Assembly (NCBI RefSeq): GCF_000374525.1
Contig: NZ_KB894575.1
Coordinates: 124,001 to 188,000 of the forward strand
DNA length: 64,000 nt
Source of the DNA: Amorphus coralli DSM 19760
Lineage (GTDB): Bacteria > Pseudomonadota > Alphaproteobacteria > Rhizobiales > Amorphaceae
Reading direction: 5' to 3'
Position 1 is the first letter of the stretch. Every line of letters begins with the position of its first letter. This document shows positions 17,720 through 27,049 of the stretch, piece by piece. Made by a program: the position numbers and the translations under genes. The notes beneath the pieces were generated by a model. That model ran no database searches. It saw nothing but the letters and a program-made list of their open reading frames with translations, and was not told the origin of the DNA.

Positions 17720-18922
17720 ATGCAGGCCTACATTCCCTATGGCGCCTATTTCGCCAGCCCGTTCGCGCGCTGGGGTGGCGACCTCGCCCATCTCCACGCC
17801 ATGGAGTTTGCAGCGCACGTCACGCGCAACGCGCTGGAAGCGCGCTCCATCGCCCCGGAGATCTTCGACTACGCCGCCTACGGGCTGACGGTGCCGCAGA
17901 AGTCGAGCTTCTACTGCGTGCCGTGGTTCGCCGGCATGATTGGCGCCGAGCGCCTGACCGGACCGACCATCAACCAGGCCTGCGCCACCGGCGCCCGGCT
18001 GTTCCTCGCCGCCGCCGGCGAGATCGCGGTCGGCGCGGCGACCACCTGCCTCGTCGTATCCGGCGACCGCTGCTCCAACGGCCCGCATCTCTACTATCCC
18101 GCGCCGCACGGCCCCGGCGGGACGGGCGACAGCGAGAACTGGGTGCTGGACAACTTCTCCAACGACCCCTGGGCAAAGTGCGCCATGGTCAATACGGCGG
18201 AGAACGTGGCCGCGCGCGAGGGCATCACGACGGAGGAACAGCACGACGTGGTCCTCCACCGGCTGGCGCAGTATGACGACGCGCTGGCCGACGACGCCGC
18301 CTTCCTGAAGCGCTTCATGACCCTGCCCTTCGATGTGCCGGACGCCCGCTTCCGCAAGACCCTCGCCACGATGGACGGCGACACAGGCGTGGTGCGCTCC
18401 ACGGCCGAAGGCCTCGCGCGGCTGAAACCGGTGGTGCCGGGTGGAACGGTCACCTTCGGCGGTCAGACGCATCCGGCCGACGGCGTGGCCGGATGCGTGG
18501 TGGTGGACGATTCGGAGCGGGCGGCAGAGCTGTCCCGCGACCCGGCGATCTCCATCGAACTGGTCTCGTTCGGCACTGCCCGGGTGGAGAAGGCGCACAT
18601 GCCGGCCGCGCCCATCCCCGCCTCGTCCACTGCGCTGCAGCGCGCCGGCATGTCGATAGAGGAAATGACGGCGATCAAGTCGCACAACCCGTTCGCGGTG
18701 AACGATATCGCATTCGCCCGCGCCTTCGGCATCGACTGGCGGGCGATGAACAATTTCGGCTCGTCGCTGATCTGGGGCCATCCGCAGGGCCCGACAGGCC
18801 TGCGCGCCATCATCGAGCTGATCGAGGAGCTGGTGACCAAAGGCGGCGGCTACGGCCTGTTCCAGGGCTGCGCCGCGGGCGACAGCTCCACCGCCGTCGT
18901 CATTCGGGTCAGCGACCGGTAG
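17720..18922 (+). CDS. thiolase family protein
   Basis: This 400-residue thiolase-fold enzyme has the nucleophilic Cys in INQACATGARL near residue 90, the catalytic His in IKSHNPFAVND and GHPQGPTG. The last motif reads GCAAGDSS in place of the usual CxGGG loop, but the Cys is kept. AGGA and GAGAG precede the ATG. It ends an operon of feruloyl-CoA synthase and an importer, so it may cleave a 3-oxo-3-arylpropionyl-CoA to an aroyl-CoA and acetyl-CoA. An alternative is 3-oxoadipyl-CoA thiolysis at the end of the box pathway, since no other thiolase lies nearby. The sequence does not decide between them. Confidence 0.82.
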   Translation: MQAYIPYGAYFASPFARWGGDLAHLHAMEFAAHVTRNALEARSIAPEIFDYAAYGLTVPQKSSFYCVPWFAGMIGAERLTGPTINQACATGARLFLAAAGEIAVGAATTCLVVSGDRCSNGPHLYYPAPHGPGGTGDSENWVLDNFSNDPWAKCAMVNTAENVAAREGITTEEQHDVVLHRLAQYDDALADDAAFLKRFMTLPFDVPDARFRKTLATMDGDTGVVRSTAEGLARLKPVVPGGTVTFGGQTHPADGVAGCVVVDDSERAAELSRDPAISIELVSFGTARVEKAHMPAAPIPASSTALQRAGMSIEEMTAIKSHNPFAVNDIAFARAFGIDWRAMNNFGSSLIWGHPQGPTGLRAIIELIEELVTKGGGYGLFQGCAAGDSSTAVVIRVSDR

Positions 18923-18929
18923 CGGGTCC

Positions 18930-18954
18930 AGGCGGCCCCTCCGCCTGCCTTTTT
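18930..18954 (+). terminator. intrinsic terminator after the thiolase gene
   Basis: A 6-bp GC stem (AGGCGG / CCGCCT, loop CCCCT) is followed by GCC and five T residues. This closes the importer-feruloyl-CoA synthase operon. Confidence 0.65.
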
Positions 18955-18988
18955 CGCCAAACTCGCCTGCCGCCCGAGCCCGGTTGTC

Positions 18989-19038
18989 GGTATCAACTTC
19001 CGAACGTACATGATACCAAACTATGCGTTATGTATAAT
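18989..19038 (+). promoter_or_regulatory. promoter region of the Fic gene
   Basis: The perfect -10 box TATAAT lies at 19033-19038. It is preceded by an inverted repeat GGTATCA (18989-18995) and TGATACC (19011-19017) with a 15-base spacer. The repeat sits where a -35 box would be, so it is a candidate operator. No convincing -35 hexamer is present. Confidence 0.5.
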
Positions 19039-19067
19039 CCACTGACTCCATTTTGTACGGAGGTACA

Positions 19068-20225
19068 ATGGATAAAAGTGATTTCATCGCGCCCGAGACC
19101 GGCAGCCTCGTTCCAACTCTCAGCCGTCAACTGGCATTCGTTCCGGCACCCCTCCCGCCACGGATCGACCTCGCGGCTGTGGCCTTGCCGCTCATGACAG
19201 CGATGGGCAGTCTTGGTGAACTCAAGGGGGCCTGCCGCCGTCTGCAGAACCCCTACATTCTCGTCCGCCCTCTTCAAAGAAATGAGGCGCTCACGTCGTC
19301 GGCAATGGAAGGCACGTACACGACCGACGATCATCTCCTGCTCGCGGAAGCAGGCCTCGATAGTGCCAGCGATGAATCGACAAGAGAGATCGTCAACTAC
19401 ATCCACGCATTGCAGACCAGTCTGGGTTTGCTGGGCACGCTGCCAATCTCCCATCGGCTCATCAGAAAATCGCACGAAATCCTGTTGAGCGGCCTCAGCC
19501 CTCAGCGCGGAGCGCAGAAACGGCCCGGAGAGTACAAAAGGGACCAGAACTGGATTGGCGGTCCCGTTATCGAGAAGGCCAGATTCGTCCCCGCCCCGCC
19601 GGCCGAAGCGTCCTCCTGTATGGATGACCTCGAAAAGTACATAAATCGGGACGGAAGAGAGGCAGATTCTGCGCTCATCGACCTCGCATTGGTCCACTAC
19701 CAGATCGAAACGATACACCCGTTCTTGGACGGGAACGGCCGCGTCGGGCGGATGCTCATTTCTTTGATGGCTGTCCACGGCGGCCTGCTGGACATGCCGG
19801 TTCTTTATGTCAGCCCGGCTCTCGAGCAGCGGAAAGACGACTATATCGATCGGATGTACAACGTCTCGACGCGGGGAGAATGGGTCGAATGGATCACGTT
19901 CTTCGCCGAAATCGTCTCTCAAAGCTGCCGTGAAACGATCAACACGATCGATCGGCTCATAGCGCTTCATGAGCGTTACAGATCCATGGCCTCCGATATT
20001 GGACGGTCATCGAACATCGCATCAATCGTGGATCTTCTATTCGAGATCCCGATCATAACGATACCCGAGGCGAGTGAAAAACTGAATGTCACCTATCGCG
20101 CCGCAAGCATGATTGTCGAAAAGCTTGTCGGCGCGGGCATTCTGGTGGAAGTTCTCGATAGGTACCCGAAGACCTTCCTTGCTCCCGAAATCCTCAAGGC
20201 ATCGCGGCCGGGCAGCGACCGGTAA
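19068..20225 (+). CDS. Fic domain protein (AMP-transferase type) with C-terminal winged helix
   Basis: This 385-residue protein has the Fic motif HPFLDGNGRVGR (about residues 220-231), which transfers AMP or a related nucleotide moiety to a target hydroxyl. An N-terminal SSAMEG near residue 78 matches the inhibitory (S/T)xxxE(G/N) helix, so the enzyme is probably autoinhibited. The C-terminal segment from NIASIVDLLF to LAPEIL resembles a winged helix. The ATG at 19068 follows a strong GGAGG at 5-base spacing; an upstream TTG in frame is less likely. Base composition is visibly richer in A/T than both neighbours, suggesting acquisition. No antitoxin-like partner is next to it. Confidence 0.9.
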   Translation: MDKSDFIAPETGSLVPTLSRQLAFVPAPLPPRIDLAAVALPLMTAMGSLGELKGACRRLQNPYILVRPLQRNEALTSSAMEGTYTTDDHLLLAEAGLDSASDESTREIVNYIHALQTSLGLLGTLPISHRLIRKSHEILLSGLSPQRGAQKRPGEYKRDQNWIGGPVIEKARFVPAPPAEASSCMDDLEKYINRDGREADSALIDLALVHYQIETIHPFLDGNGRVGRMLISLMAVHGGLLDMPVLYVSPALEQRKDDYIDRMYNVSTRGEWVEWITFFAEIVSQSCRETINTIDRLIALHERYRSMASDIGRSSNIASIVDLLFEIPIITIPEASEKLNVTYRAASMIVEKLVGAGILVEVLDRYPKTFLAPEILKASRPGSDR

Positions 20226-20241
20226 ACAAGGAGGCCAGCCC

Positions 20242-21225
20242 TCAGACCGCGTCGACCCGGTCCCAGAGCGAGACGTAGCGCGCGCCGTCTCCGGTTCCGC
20301 CGTCGAGGAAACCCTGGGAGCGGATCGTTTCCAGCACGTCCTGGAGTGTCTCGTCGATGGTGCGGCCGGAGGTGTCGACCACCGCCTCGGCGCGGGCATA
20401 CAGCGCCTCTCGGCTGGTCAGGATGCTCTTCAGCTCGTCCATCGCCGCCGGGCTGCCGGCCATCGGCCGCTCGTCGCCCTGGGCGCGGACCCGCATCATG
20501 TGTTCCTCCGGCTGCGCCTTCAGCCAGATCGTGTGGAAGTGGCGCAGCAGGTAGGTGAAGGTCTCGGGCTCGGAGACGATGCCGCCCGCCACCGCCAGGA
20601 TGATGGAATCGTGGGTGGCCGCCACGCGCTCCACCGACTGATGCTCCAGCCGCCGGTAGCCTTCCTGGCCATAGAGCCCGATCACGTCGTTGATCGGCAT
20701 GCCGCTCGCCTGTTCGATCTCCTCGTTGAGCTCCAGGAAGGGCAGTCCGACGGTCGCTGCGGTGAGCCGGCCGAGCGTCGACTTGCCGGCGCCGCGCAGG
20801 CCGATCAGCGCGATGCGCGAGGCCCGGCGCAGGTCGGGATGTTCCGGATCGAGGACCTCCAGCACCTTGCGGCGCTGCTCGCGGGTCGCGGCCCGGTAGA
20901 GAGCCGCCATGGCCGGGATCTCGGAAACGAAGGGATCGTCCTCGCCCACCAGCCACTCGATGCGGAAATCCAGCGCATCGGCGATGCGGCGCAGAAGCGC
21001 GATGGAGATGTTGCCGGAACCGCTTTCCAGCTGGGCGAGATAGCGCTGCGAGACGCCCGACGCCTCCGACAGCGCCTTGCGCGACAGGCCGCGCCGGGCC
21101 CGACCGCTGCGCACGCGCTCGCCGACCATCTCCAGGAACGCGGTCCCCTCGTCGAGGGCGGTGTCATCCGCACTCGAGACCCGACCGCTGAAAGTGACGA
21201 TTTCGCTAGCGCTGGATGAGCTCAT
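20242..21225 (-). CDS. boxR: benzoyl-CoA-responsive regulator BoxR (HTH plus shikimate kinase-like domain)
   Basis: This 327-residue protein has an XRE-type helix-turn-helix (about residues 30-90, GLSRKALSEASGVSQRYLAQ), a short linker and a shikimate kinase-like domain with Walker A LRGAGKST near residue 145. This is the BzdR/BoxR architecture, in which benzoyl-CoA relieves repression of benzoate genes. It lies at the 3' end of the box cluster but has its own upstream gap with a TGCA-N6-TTCA site 15 bases before the ATG, consistent with autoregulation. No clear ribosome binding site precedes the ATG. It is tail-to-tail with the Fic gene, 16 bases apart. Confidence 0.92.
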   Translation of the reverse strand: MSSSSASEIVTFSGRVSSADDTALDEGTAFLEMVGERVRSGRARRGLSRKALSEASGVSQRYLAQLESGSGNISIALLRRIADALDFRIEWLVGEDDPFVSEIPAMAALYRAATREQRRKVLEVLDPEHPDLRRASRIALIGLRGAGKSTLGRLTAATVGLPFLELNEEIEQASGMPINDVIGLYGQEGYRRLEHQSVERVAATHDSIILAVAGGIVSEPETFTYLLRHFHTIWLKAQPEEHMMRVRAQGDERPMAGSPAAMDELKSILTSREALYARAEAVVDTSGRTIDETLQDVLETIRSQGFLDGGTGDGARYVSLWDRVDAV

Positions 21226-21239
21226 CTTGAGGGGAATTA

Positions 21240-21253
21240 TGCATTATATTTCA
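21240..21253. promoter_or_regulatory. BoxR operator candidate upstream of boxR
   Basis: TGCATTATATTTCA matches TGCA-N6-TGCA with one mismatch. Spaced TGCA repeats are the known recognition unit of BzdR-type regulators. It lies 15-28 bases before the boxR start. Confidence 0.6.
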
Positions 21254-21337
21254 TATACCCTCAAGCGGCGTCGACTGCACCGTCCCCGATCTTCGCAAGG
21301 GTGACCGTGTGGCGCAAGAGCCCCGCCCGGGCGGCGG

Positions 21338-21796
21338 TCAGACGGCGGTGCCGAGTGCCGGTTCGCCGAGGCGCGCGCGGATGAGCGCTGCCATGTCCGG
21401 CGCCGGTGGCTGCTTCTCGAAGGTCTCCGCGGCGACGAAAACGCTGACGAACTCGCCGCGAAAGCAGCGCGTCCCATCCTGCGAGCCGATCACCTCGAAA
21501 CGGATCGAGGTGGTGCCGAGCGCCAGCGGCCGGACGGTACACTCCAGCACGTGACGCGGCGTGACCGGCGACAGGAAGTCGATCTCCATGCGCACGAAGG
21601 GCGTCTGGACGCCCCGGTCCAGCGAGAGCCCGTACCAATCGTAACCCACCGTGTCCGCCCACCAGGCGTCGATGGCCTCGAGTGCGAAATTTGGTATGCG
21701 GCCGGTATAGGCAATGGCCGCGACGTCGCAATCCGCCCAGCGAACCGTGATCGGATGAACGAAAGCCGGCACGAGCCCGATTGCCTGTTCGCCCAC
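21338..21796 (-). CDS. acyl-CoA thioesterase, 4-hydroxybenzoyl-CoA thioesterase-like hot-dog fold
   Basis: This is a 152-residue single hot-dog domain. The N-terminal VRWADCDVAAIAYTGR places the catalytic Asp as in 4-hydroxybenzoyl-CoA thioesterases, with a following FLSPVTPRHVLECTVR strand. The GTG start lies one base after the boxA stop, so it is part of the boxCBA transcript. In such clusters these enzymes are thought to release CoA from dead-end or accumulated aroyl-CoA intermediates; that role is inferred here. Confidence 0.85.
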   Translation of the reverse strand: MGEQAIGLVPAFVHPITVRWADCDVAAIAYTGRIPNFALEAIDAWWADTVGYDWYGLSLDRGVQTPFVRMEIDFLSPVTPRHVLECTVRPLALGTTSIRFEVIGSQDGTRCFRGEFVSVFVAAETFEKQPPAPDMAALIRARLGEPALGTAV

Positions 21797-21797
21797 G

Positions 21798-23021
21798 TCA
21801 GTAGGTCTCGACGTGGTAGCGGCCTTCTTCGCGCATCTGGGTGCGCAGCGTCGGCCAGTCGAAGGCGCCTTCCCTGGCGATCTCCGCCAATGCGCCGTCG
21901 ACGCCCTCCTCCATGCCCTTCAGGCCGCAGACGAAGATGTGGGTGCGCTCGGACTTCAGCAGCGTCAGCACCCGGGCGCGTTCGCGGCGCATCCGGTCCT
22001 GAACGTATTCCTTGTCGCTGTCGGTTGCGCGCGAGAAGCAGAGTTCCTTTTCCAGCACCCGGTCCGGCACCTTCTTCAGCGGCCCGAAATAGGGCAGCGC
22101 GTCCGGTGTGCGCGCGCCGAAGAACAGGATCATCCGCCCGTCGGCGTCCGGCATGGTGCGCTGGCGGCGCATGGTGAAGGCCCGGAACGGCGCCGAACCG
22201 GTGCCGGTGCAGATCATGATGACGTTCGCCTGCGGGTCGTTCGGCATCAGGAAGGTGGCGCCGAACGGTCCGGTCACCTGGATCCGGTCACCCTTCTTCA
22301 GGTCGCAGACATAGTTGGAACAGACGCCCATCGGCTCGCGCTTGACGGTGAGCGACAAATTGTTGGTCTGCGGTCTCTCGCCGTCGCGCGGGCTGGAGAT
22401 GGAATAGAGCCTCGGCAGGAACGGCTTGCCGGCGGCATCTTCGCCCGGCGGCAGGATGCCGATGGATTGGCCTTCCAGAACCGGGAAGGACGTGTCGCCG
22501 AGGTCCAGAATGATGTGGCGGACGTCGCTGTCGGCGGTTTCGCTGGTGAGGCGGTAGTTGCCCTGCACGGTGGCGGTGGCCGGCTTGCCGAGGGTGAACA
22601 GATTCACGCTGGGCTTGGAGGCGGAGGCGGGTGGCTTCGACTTGCCGCCCGCACCGGCATGCGCCTCGTTGAGGAGCCGTTCCATTTCCTCGTCGAGCGC
22701 CTCGACCGCCGACGAGCCGGTGTCGCCGGGGCCGATGTCCTCCTGCTCCGGCAGTTCGTCCCAGCCAAACTGGTCGTCCAGGCTGTAAGGCTCCATGACC
22801 ACTCGCCAGTTGTCGATGGCGCCGGTCGGGCACGGCGCAATGCACGACATGCAGTAGTCGCAGCCGGTCGGATCGACCACGACGTTGTTGTCGTCGTGGG
22901 TGATCGCGTCGATCGGGCAGGCCTCTTCGCAAGTGTAGCAGCGGATGCACGTCTCCGGATCGATGACGTGCTGCTTGAACGGCTTCTGCAGCGAGGCGGC
23001 GTCGGCGAGGGGCTTGTTCAT
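21798..23021 (-). CDS. boxA: benzoyl-CoA 2,3-epoxidase, reductase component BoxA
   Basis: This 407-residue electron-transfer protein supplies electrons from NADPH to BoxB. The N-terminus carries two 4Fe-4S ferredoxin motifs with Cys at 25, 28, 31, 35 and 54, 57, 60, 64. A low-complexity linker follows (about residues 120-145, rich in Ala, Lys and Pro). The C-terminal ferredoxin-NADP reductase module has PRLYSISSPRDGE for FAD, VIMICTGTGSAPFRAF for NADP and a terminal YHVETY aromatic residue. Length and layout match BoxA. It lies 91 bases after boxB, and that gap holds two strong hairpins. Confidence 0.95.
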   Translation of the reverse strand: MNKPLADAASLQKPFKQHVIDPETCIRCYTCEEACPIDAITHDDNNVVVDPTGCDYCMSCIAPCPTGAIDNWRVVMEPYSLDDQFGWDELPEQEDIGPGDTGSSAVEALDEEMERLLNEAHAGAGGKSKPPASASKPSVNLFTLGKPATATVQGNYRLTSETADSDVRHIILDLGDTSFPVLEGQSIGILPPGEDAAGKPFLPRLYSISSPRDGERPQTNNLSLTVKREPMGVCSNYVCDLKKGDRIQVTGPFGATFLMPNDPQANVIMICTGTGSAPFRAFTMRRQRTMPDADGRMILFFGARTPDALPYFGPLKKVPDRVLEKELCFSRATDSDKEYVQDRMRRERARVLTLLKSERTHIFVCGLKGMEEGVDGALAEIAREGAFDWPTLRTQMREEGRYHVETY

Positions 23022-23057
23022 GGTGTCCGGCCTGTCTTCTCAAGTCTGCGGGCAACG

Positions 23058-23110
23058 GCGGACGGGGCCGGGCGGCACCCCCGTCCGCCACCTGGTCCCG
23101 GCAGGTGGCG
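23058..23110 (-). other. overlapping hairpins between boxB and boxA
   Basis: Two perfect stems are present: 23086-23094 with 23102-23110 (9 bp, CGCCACCTG / CAGGTGGCG) and 23058-23067 with 23079-23088 (10 bp, GCGGACGGGG / CCCCGTCCGC). They share three bases (23086-23088), so they compete at their base. There is no T-run. They could stabilise the boxB 3' end or modulate read-through to boxA. Confidence 0.6.
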
Positions 23111-23112
23111 CG

Positions 23113-24564
<1,452 letters not shown>

Positions 24565-24695
24565 GGTTCTCTCCCTGAGAAGATGATCTTGCCGGCGCGC
24601 CCTGGGGATCTCGCGATCGCCCCGCGGAAGCGCGCCGGGTTCAATTCCGTCGACGCCTGGCCGAGATCCCGCCGGCAGGTGCCGGCCGCCGGACC

Positions 24696-26357
24696 TCAGA
24701 CCCGGCGCAGGTCGTATTCGCCGCGAACGCCGGTGCCGTAGCGGCGCAGCGCGCCGTCCTCGCCGACCGCGTTCGGGCGCTGGAAGATCCAGTTCTGCCA
24801 GGCGGTGAGACGGCCGAAGATGCGGGTTTCCATGGTTTCCGGACCGGCGAAGCGCAGGTTCGCCTCCATGCCGGTGAGCGCGTCCGGCGAGAAGCTCGCG
24901 CGCTCCTCCAGGAAGATACGGACCTCGTCTTCCCAGTCGATGTCGTCGTAGGCAAAGGTCACCAGGCCGAGCTCGTTGGCATCGAACGCCTCGAGCGCCT
25001 CGCCGGCACGTTCCCTGGCGGCACCGACACGCTCCGGCTCGCCCAGGAAGCGGGTCTCCAGCCGGGTCAGGTCGTTGGCCATCGGGAACGGACCGAAATT
25101 GGCCTCCGTCAGCGTGATCGACGCCACATGCCGGTTGTCGCCCTCGAAGTCGCCTTCGGCCATGTAGGTGCGGTCGACGGCGAAGAGGATTTCCGCCAGC
25201 ACGCCGGAGAAGCAGGAACCGGGCTCGACCAGGGCCACGAGCGAGCGCGAGGTCATGTCGACGCGCTTCAGGACGCGCTTCCAGTAGAGAAGGATCTCCT
25301 TGGCCAACCAGTTCGACCGGTTGTCCAGCAGGAAGCGCTCGTGCGCCACCACCTGCTCGGGATCGCCCTGGGTGCGGAACACGACCACGCCCAGCTCCAG
25401 CTCGTTGAGGCGCAGGTGCAGGATCGCGTCATCGAGTTCGCGGGCGCAGCGCAGCATCCACGTCTCGGCGCCCTCGGCGTGCAACGCCTCGACGCTTGCC
25501 GGCGCCGCATCGGCGGGCCCGTTGATGGTGATGGTGGCCCGACGCTTGGCGCGGTCCACCTCGACCTCGACGGTGGAGTAGGTCACGCCACCATCGTCGT
25601 TGAACGTCCGCTTGAGCGGCGTCAGCTCGATGCCCTTGGCGTCGGCCGGGCGCTGCGACTTCGCCGCATACTCGCTGACGCGGGCGGCAACCGTCTCGTC
25701 GAACTTGGAGTTCGGGACCGCGTCGTCGACCAGGCGCCAGTCCACGGCCTTCTTGCCGCGCACGCCCTCTTCCATGGCGCAGAATACGTCGGCGAGATCG
25801 CGACGGACCTTCCGCTTGTCGGTGACGCGGGTGAGGCCGCCGGTGCCCGGCAGCACCGCCAGCAGCGGCACTTCCGGCAGCGCCACGGACGACGAGGCAT
25901 CGTCGGCCAGGATGATGTGATCGCAGGCGAGCGCCAGCTCGTAGCCGCCTCCGGCGCACGCTCCCTTCACGGCGCAGATATAGTACTGGCCCGACTCTGC
26001 GCCCGCCGCCTCGAAGGTGTTGCGGGTCTCGTTGGTGAACTTGCAGAAGTTGACCTTGTGGGCATGCGCGGCGCCGGCCAGCATCCGGATGTTGGCGCCG
26101 GCACAGAAGACGCGGTCCTTGCCGGACTGCATCACCACGGCCTTCACTTCCGGGTGCTCGAAGCGCAGCCGCTGGACGGCATCCGCAAGTTCGATGTCCA
26201 CGCCGAGATCGTAGGAGTTGAGCTTCAGCTCATAGCCCTCGAACAGGCCGGCGGACGGATCGACGTCCATCGTCAGGGTCGCGACCTCGCCATCGGTGGA
26301 CACTTTCCAGTGCCGGTATTTCGACGGGTCGGTCTGAAAGTCGATGCGCTTGCTCAC
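24696..26357 (-). CDS. boxC: 2,3-epoxybenzoyl-CoA dihydrolase BoxC
   Basis: This 553-residue enzyme of the crotonase superfamily hydrolytically opens the epoxybenzoyl-CoA ring to 3,4-dehydroadipyl-CoA semialdehyde and formate. A crotonase-like first half has CAGANIRMLAGAAH and VKGACAGGGYELALACDH as oxyanion-hole segments. A second degenerate half starts near YSTVEVEVDRAKRRAT. The start is the GTG at 26357 (V-SKRIDFQTDPSKYRHW) because GAGGAGG lies six bases upstream. The frame can run to 26396, but that would cross the operator at 26382-26395. It is the first gene of the boxC-boxB-boxA-thioesterase group. Confidence 0.95.
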   Translation of the reverse strand: MSKRIDFQTDPSKYRHWKVSTDGEVATLTMDVDPSAGLFEGYELKLNSYDLGVDIELADAVQRLRFEHPEVKAVVMQSGKDRVFCAGANIRMLAGAAHAHKVNFCKFTNETRNTFEAAGAESGQYYICAVKGACAGGGYELALACDHIILADDASSSVALPEVPLLAVLPGTGGLTRVTDKRKVRRDLADVFCAMEEGVRGKKAVDWRLVDDAVPNSKFDETVAARVSEYAAKSQRPADAKGIELTPLKRTFNDDGGVTYSTVEVEVDRAKRRATITINGPADAAPASVEALHAEGAETWMLRCARELDDAILHLRLNELELGVVVFRTQGDPEQVVAHERFLLDNRSNWLAKEILLYWKRVLKRVDMTSRSLVALVEPGSCFSGVLAEILFAVDRTYMAEGDFEGDNRHVASITLTEANFGPFPMANDLTRLETRFLGEPERVGAARERAGEALEAFDANELGLVTFAYDDIDWEDEVRIFLEERASFSPDALTGMEANLRFAGPETMETRIFGRLTAWQNWIFQRPNAVGEDGALRRYGTGVRGEYDLRRV

Positions 26358-26381
26358 GCAGGCCTCCTCGGATCGGTATGA

Positions 26382-26395
26382 AGCACTATAGTGCA
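26382..26395. promoter_or_regulatory. BoxR operator candidate, boxC-proximal
   Basis: AGCACTATAGTGCA matches TGCA-N6-TGCA with one mismatch and contains the perfect 12-base palindrome GCACTATAGTGC. It lies 25-38 bases upstream of the boxC GTG, where it could block the promoter. Confidence 0.65.
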
Positions 26396-26494
26396 CGTCA
26401 TGAATGAGTTCAATTCCAAACTGCCGATCTACGCCGCGAAAATCGCGCTCTCACGACAAACCATCGCTTCTGCCCGGCGCCAGATCAAGCCAGT

Positions 26495-27049
26495 TTATGC
26501 ATTATAATTCACATTTTCGCGCCGATAGGCGATCATCGTGTCGTAGCCGGGCCGGGCATCAAGCGGCGCATCGTCGACCGCGGCCGCGCCGAGATCGGCG
26601 GCAAAGCGGGTCGTAGCGGCTCTCGCGGCATCCAGATCGAGACCCATCAACCGGTCCGCACCGCCAATGGCAGCCTCGTCCAGGCAGCGCTCGGCGATCC
26701 CCATGAGCCGTACCGCGGCCCGTCTTCGCCCCATTCTGAGCTTCAGGCACGCATTGGCCACCTGGATCAGCCCCTGCACCATGACGCGCTCGGCGCTGTT
26801 GGGCCGGGCGCCGATCCAGACAGGCTCCCAGACCTCGTGGGTTTCCCAGAAATAGCCATGGCGATAGAGCCGGAACCCGGTCAGCCATGCCTCGTGCTCG
26901 AACCAACGGCCCGGATCAGTCACCTTGGGCGCGGCCTCCGAGATTTCGAAGACCCGTCCGGTTACCGGGCGCGGCGTTACGCTCGGCACATAAGGCTCGT
27001 CCGGCAGCGGCCAGGCCTCGACATCGGGCATGGCCGCCGGCGGAATCAC
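26495..27049 (-). CDS. DUF309 domain protein in the box operon
   Basis: This 184-residue protein carries the DUF309 signature: LYRHGYFWETHEVWEPVW near residue 63, then ERVMVQGLIQVANACLKLRMG. The family is helical and has no agreed function. The GTG start overlaps the boxD stop as GTGA with GAGG upstream, so it is translationally coupled to boxD. An ATG six codons later is possible. Its last codons overlap the TGCA-N6-TTCA site at 26498-26511. Being locked into a benzoate operon suggests a role in that pathway, but none can be assigned. Confidence 0.85.
   Translation of the reverse strand: MIPPAAMPDVEAWPLPDEPYVPSVTPRPVTGRVFEISEAAPKVTDPGRWFEHEAWLTGFRLYRHGYFWETHEVWEPVWIGARPNSAERVMVQGLIQVANACLKLRMGRRRAAVRLMGIAERCLDEAAIGGADRLMGLDLDAARAATTRFAADLGAAAVDDAPLDARPGYDTMIAYRRENVNYNA
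26498..26511. promoter_or_regulatory. BoxR operator candidate, boxC-distal, inside the DUF309 3' end
   Basis: TGCATTATAATTCA matches TGCA-N6-TGCA with one mismatch. It lies within the last codons of the DUF309 gene, 116 bases centre-to-centre from the boxC-proximal site, close to 11 helical turns. Confidence 0.55.
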
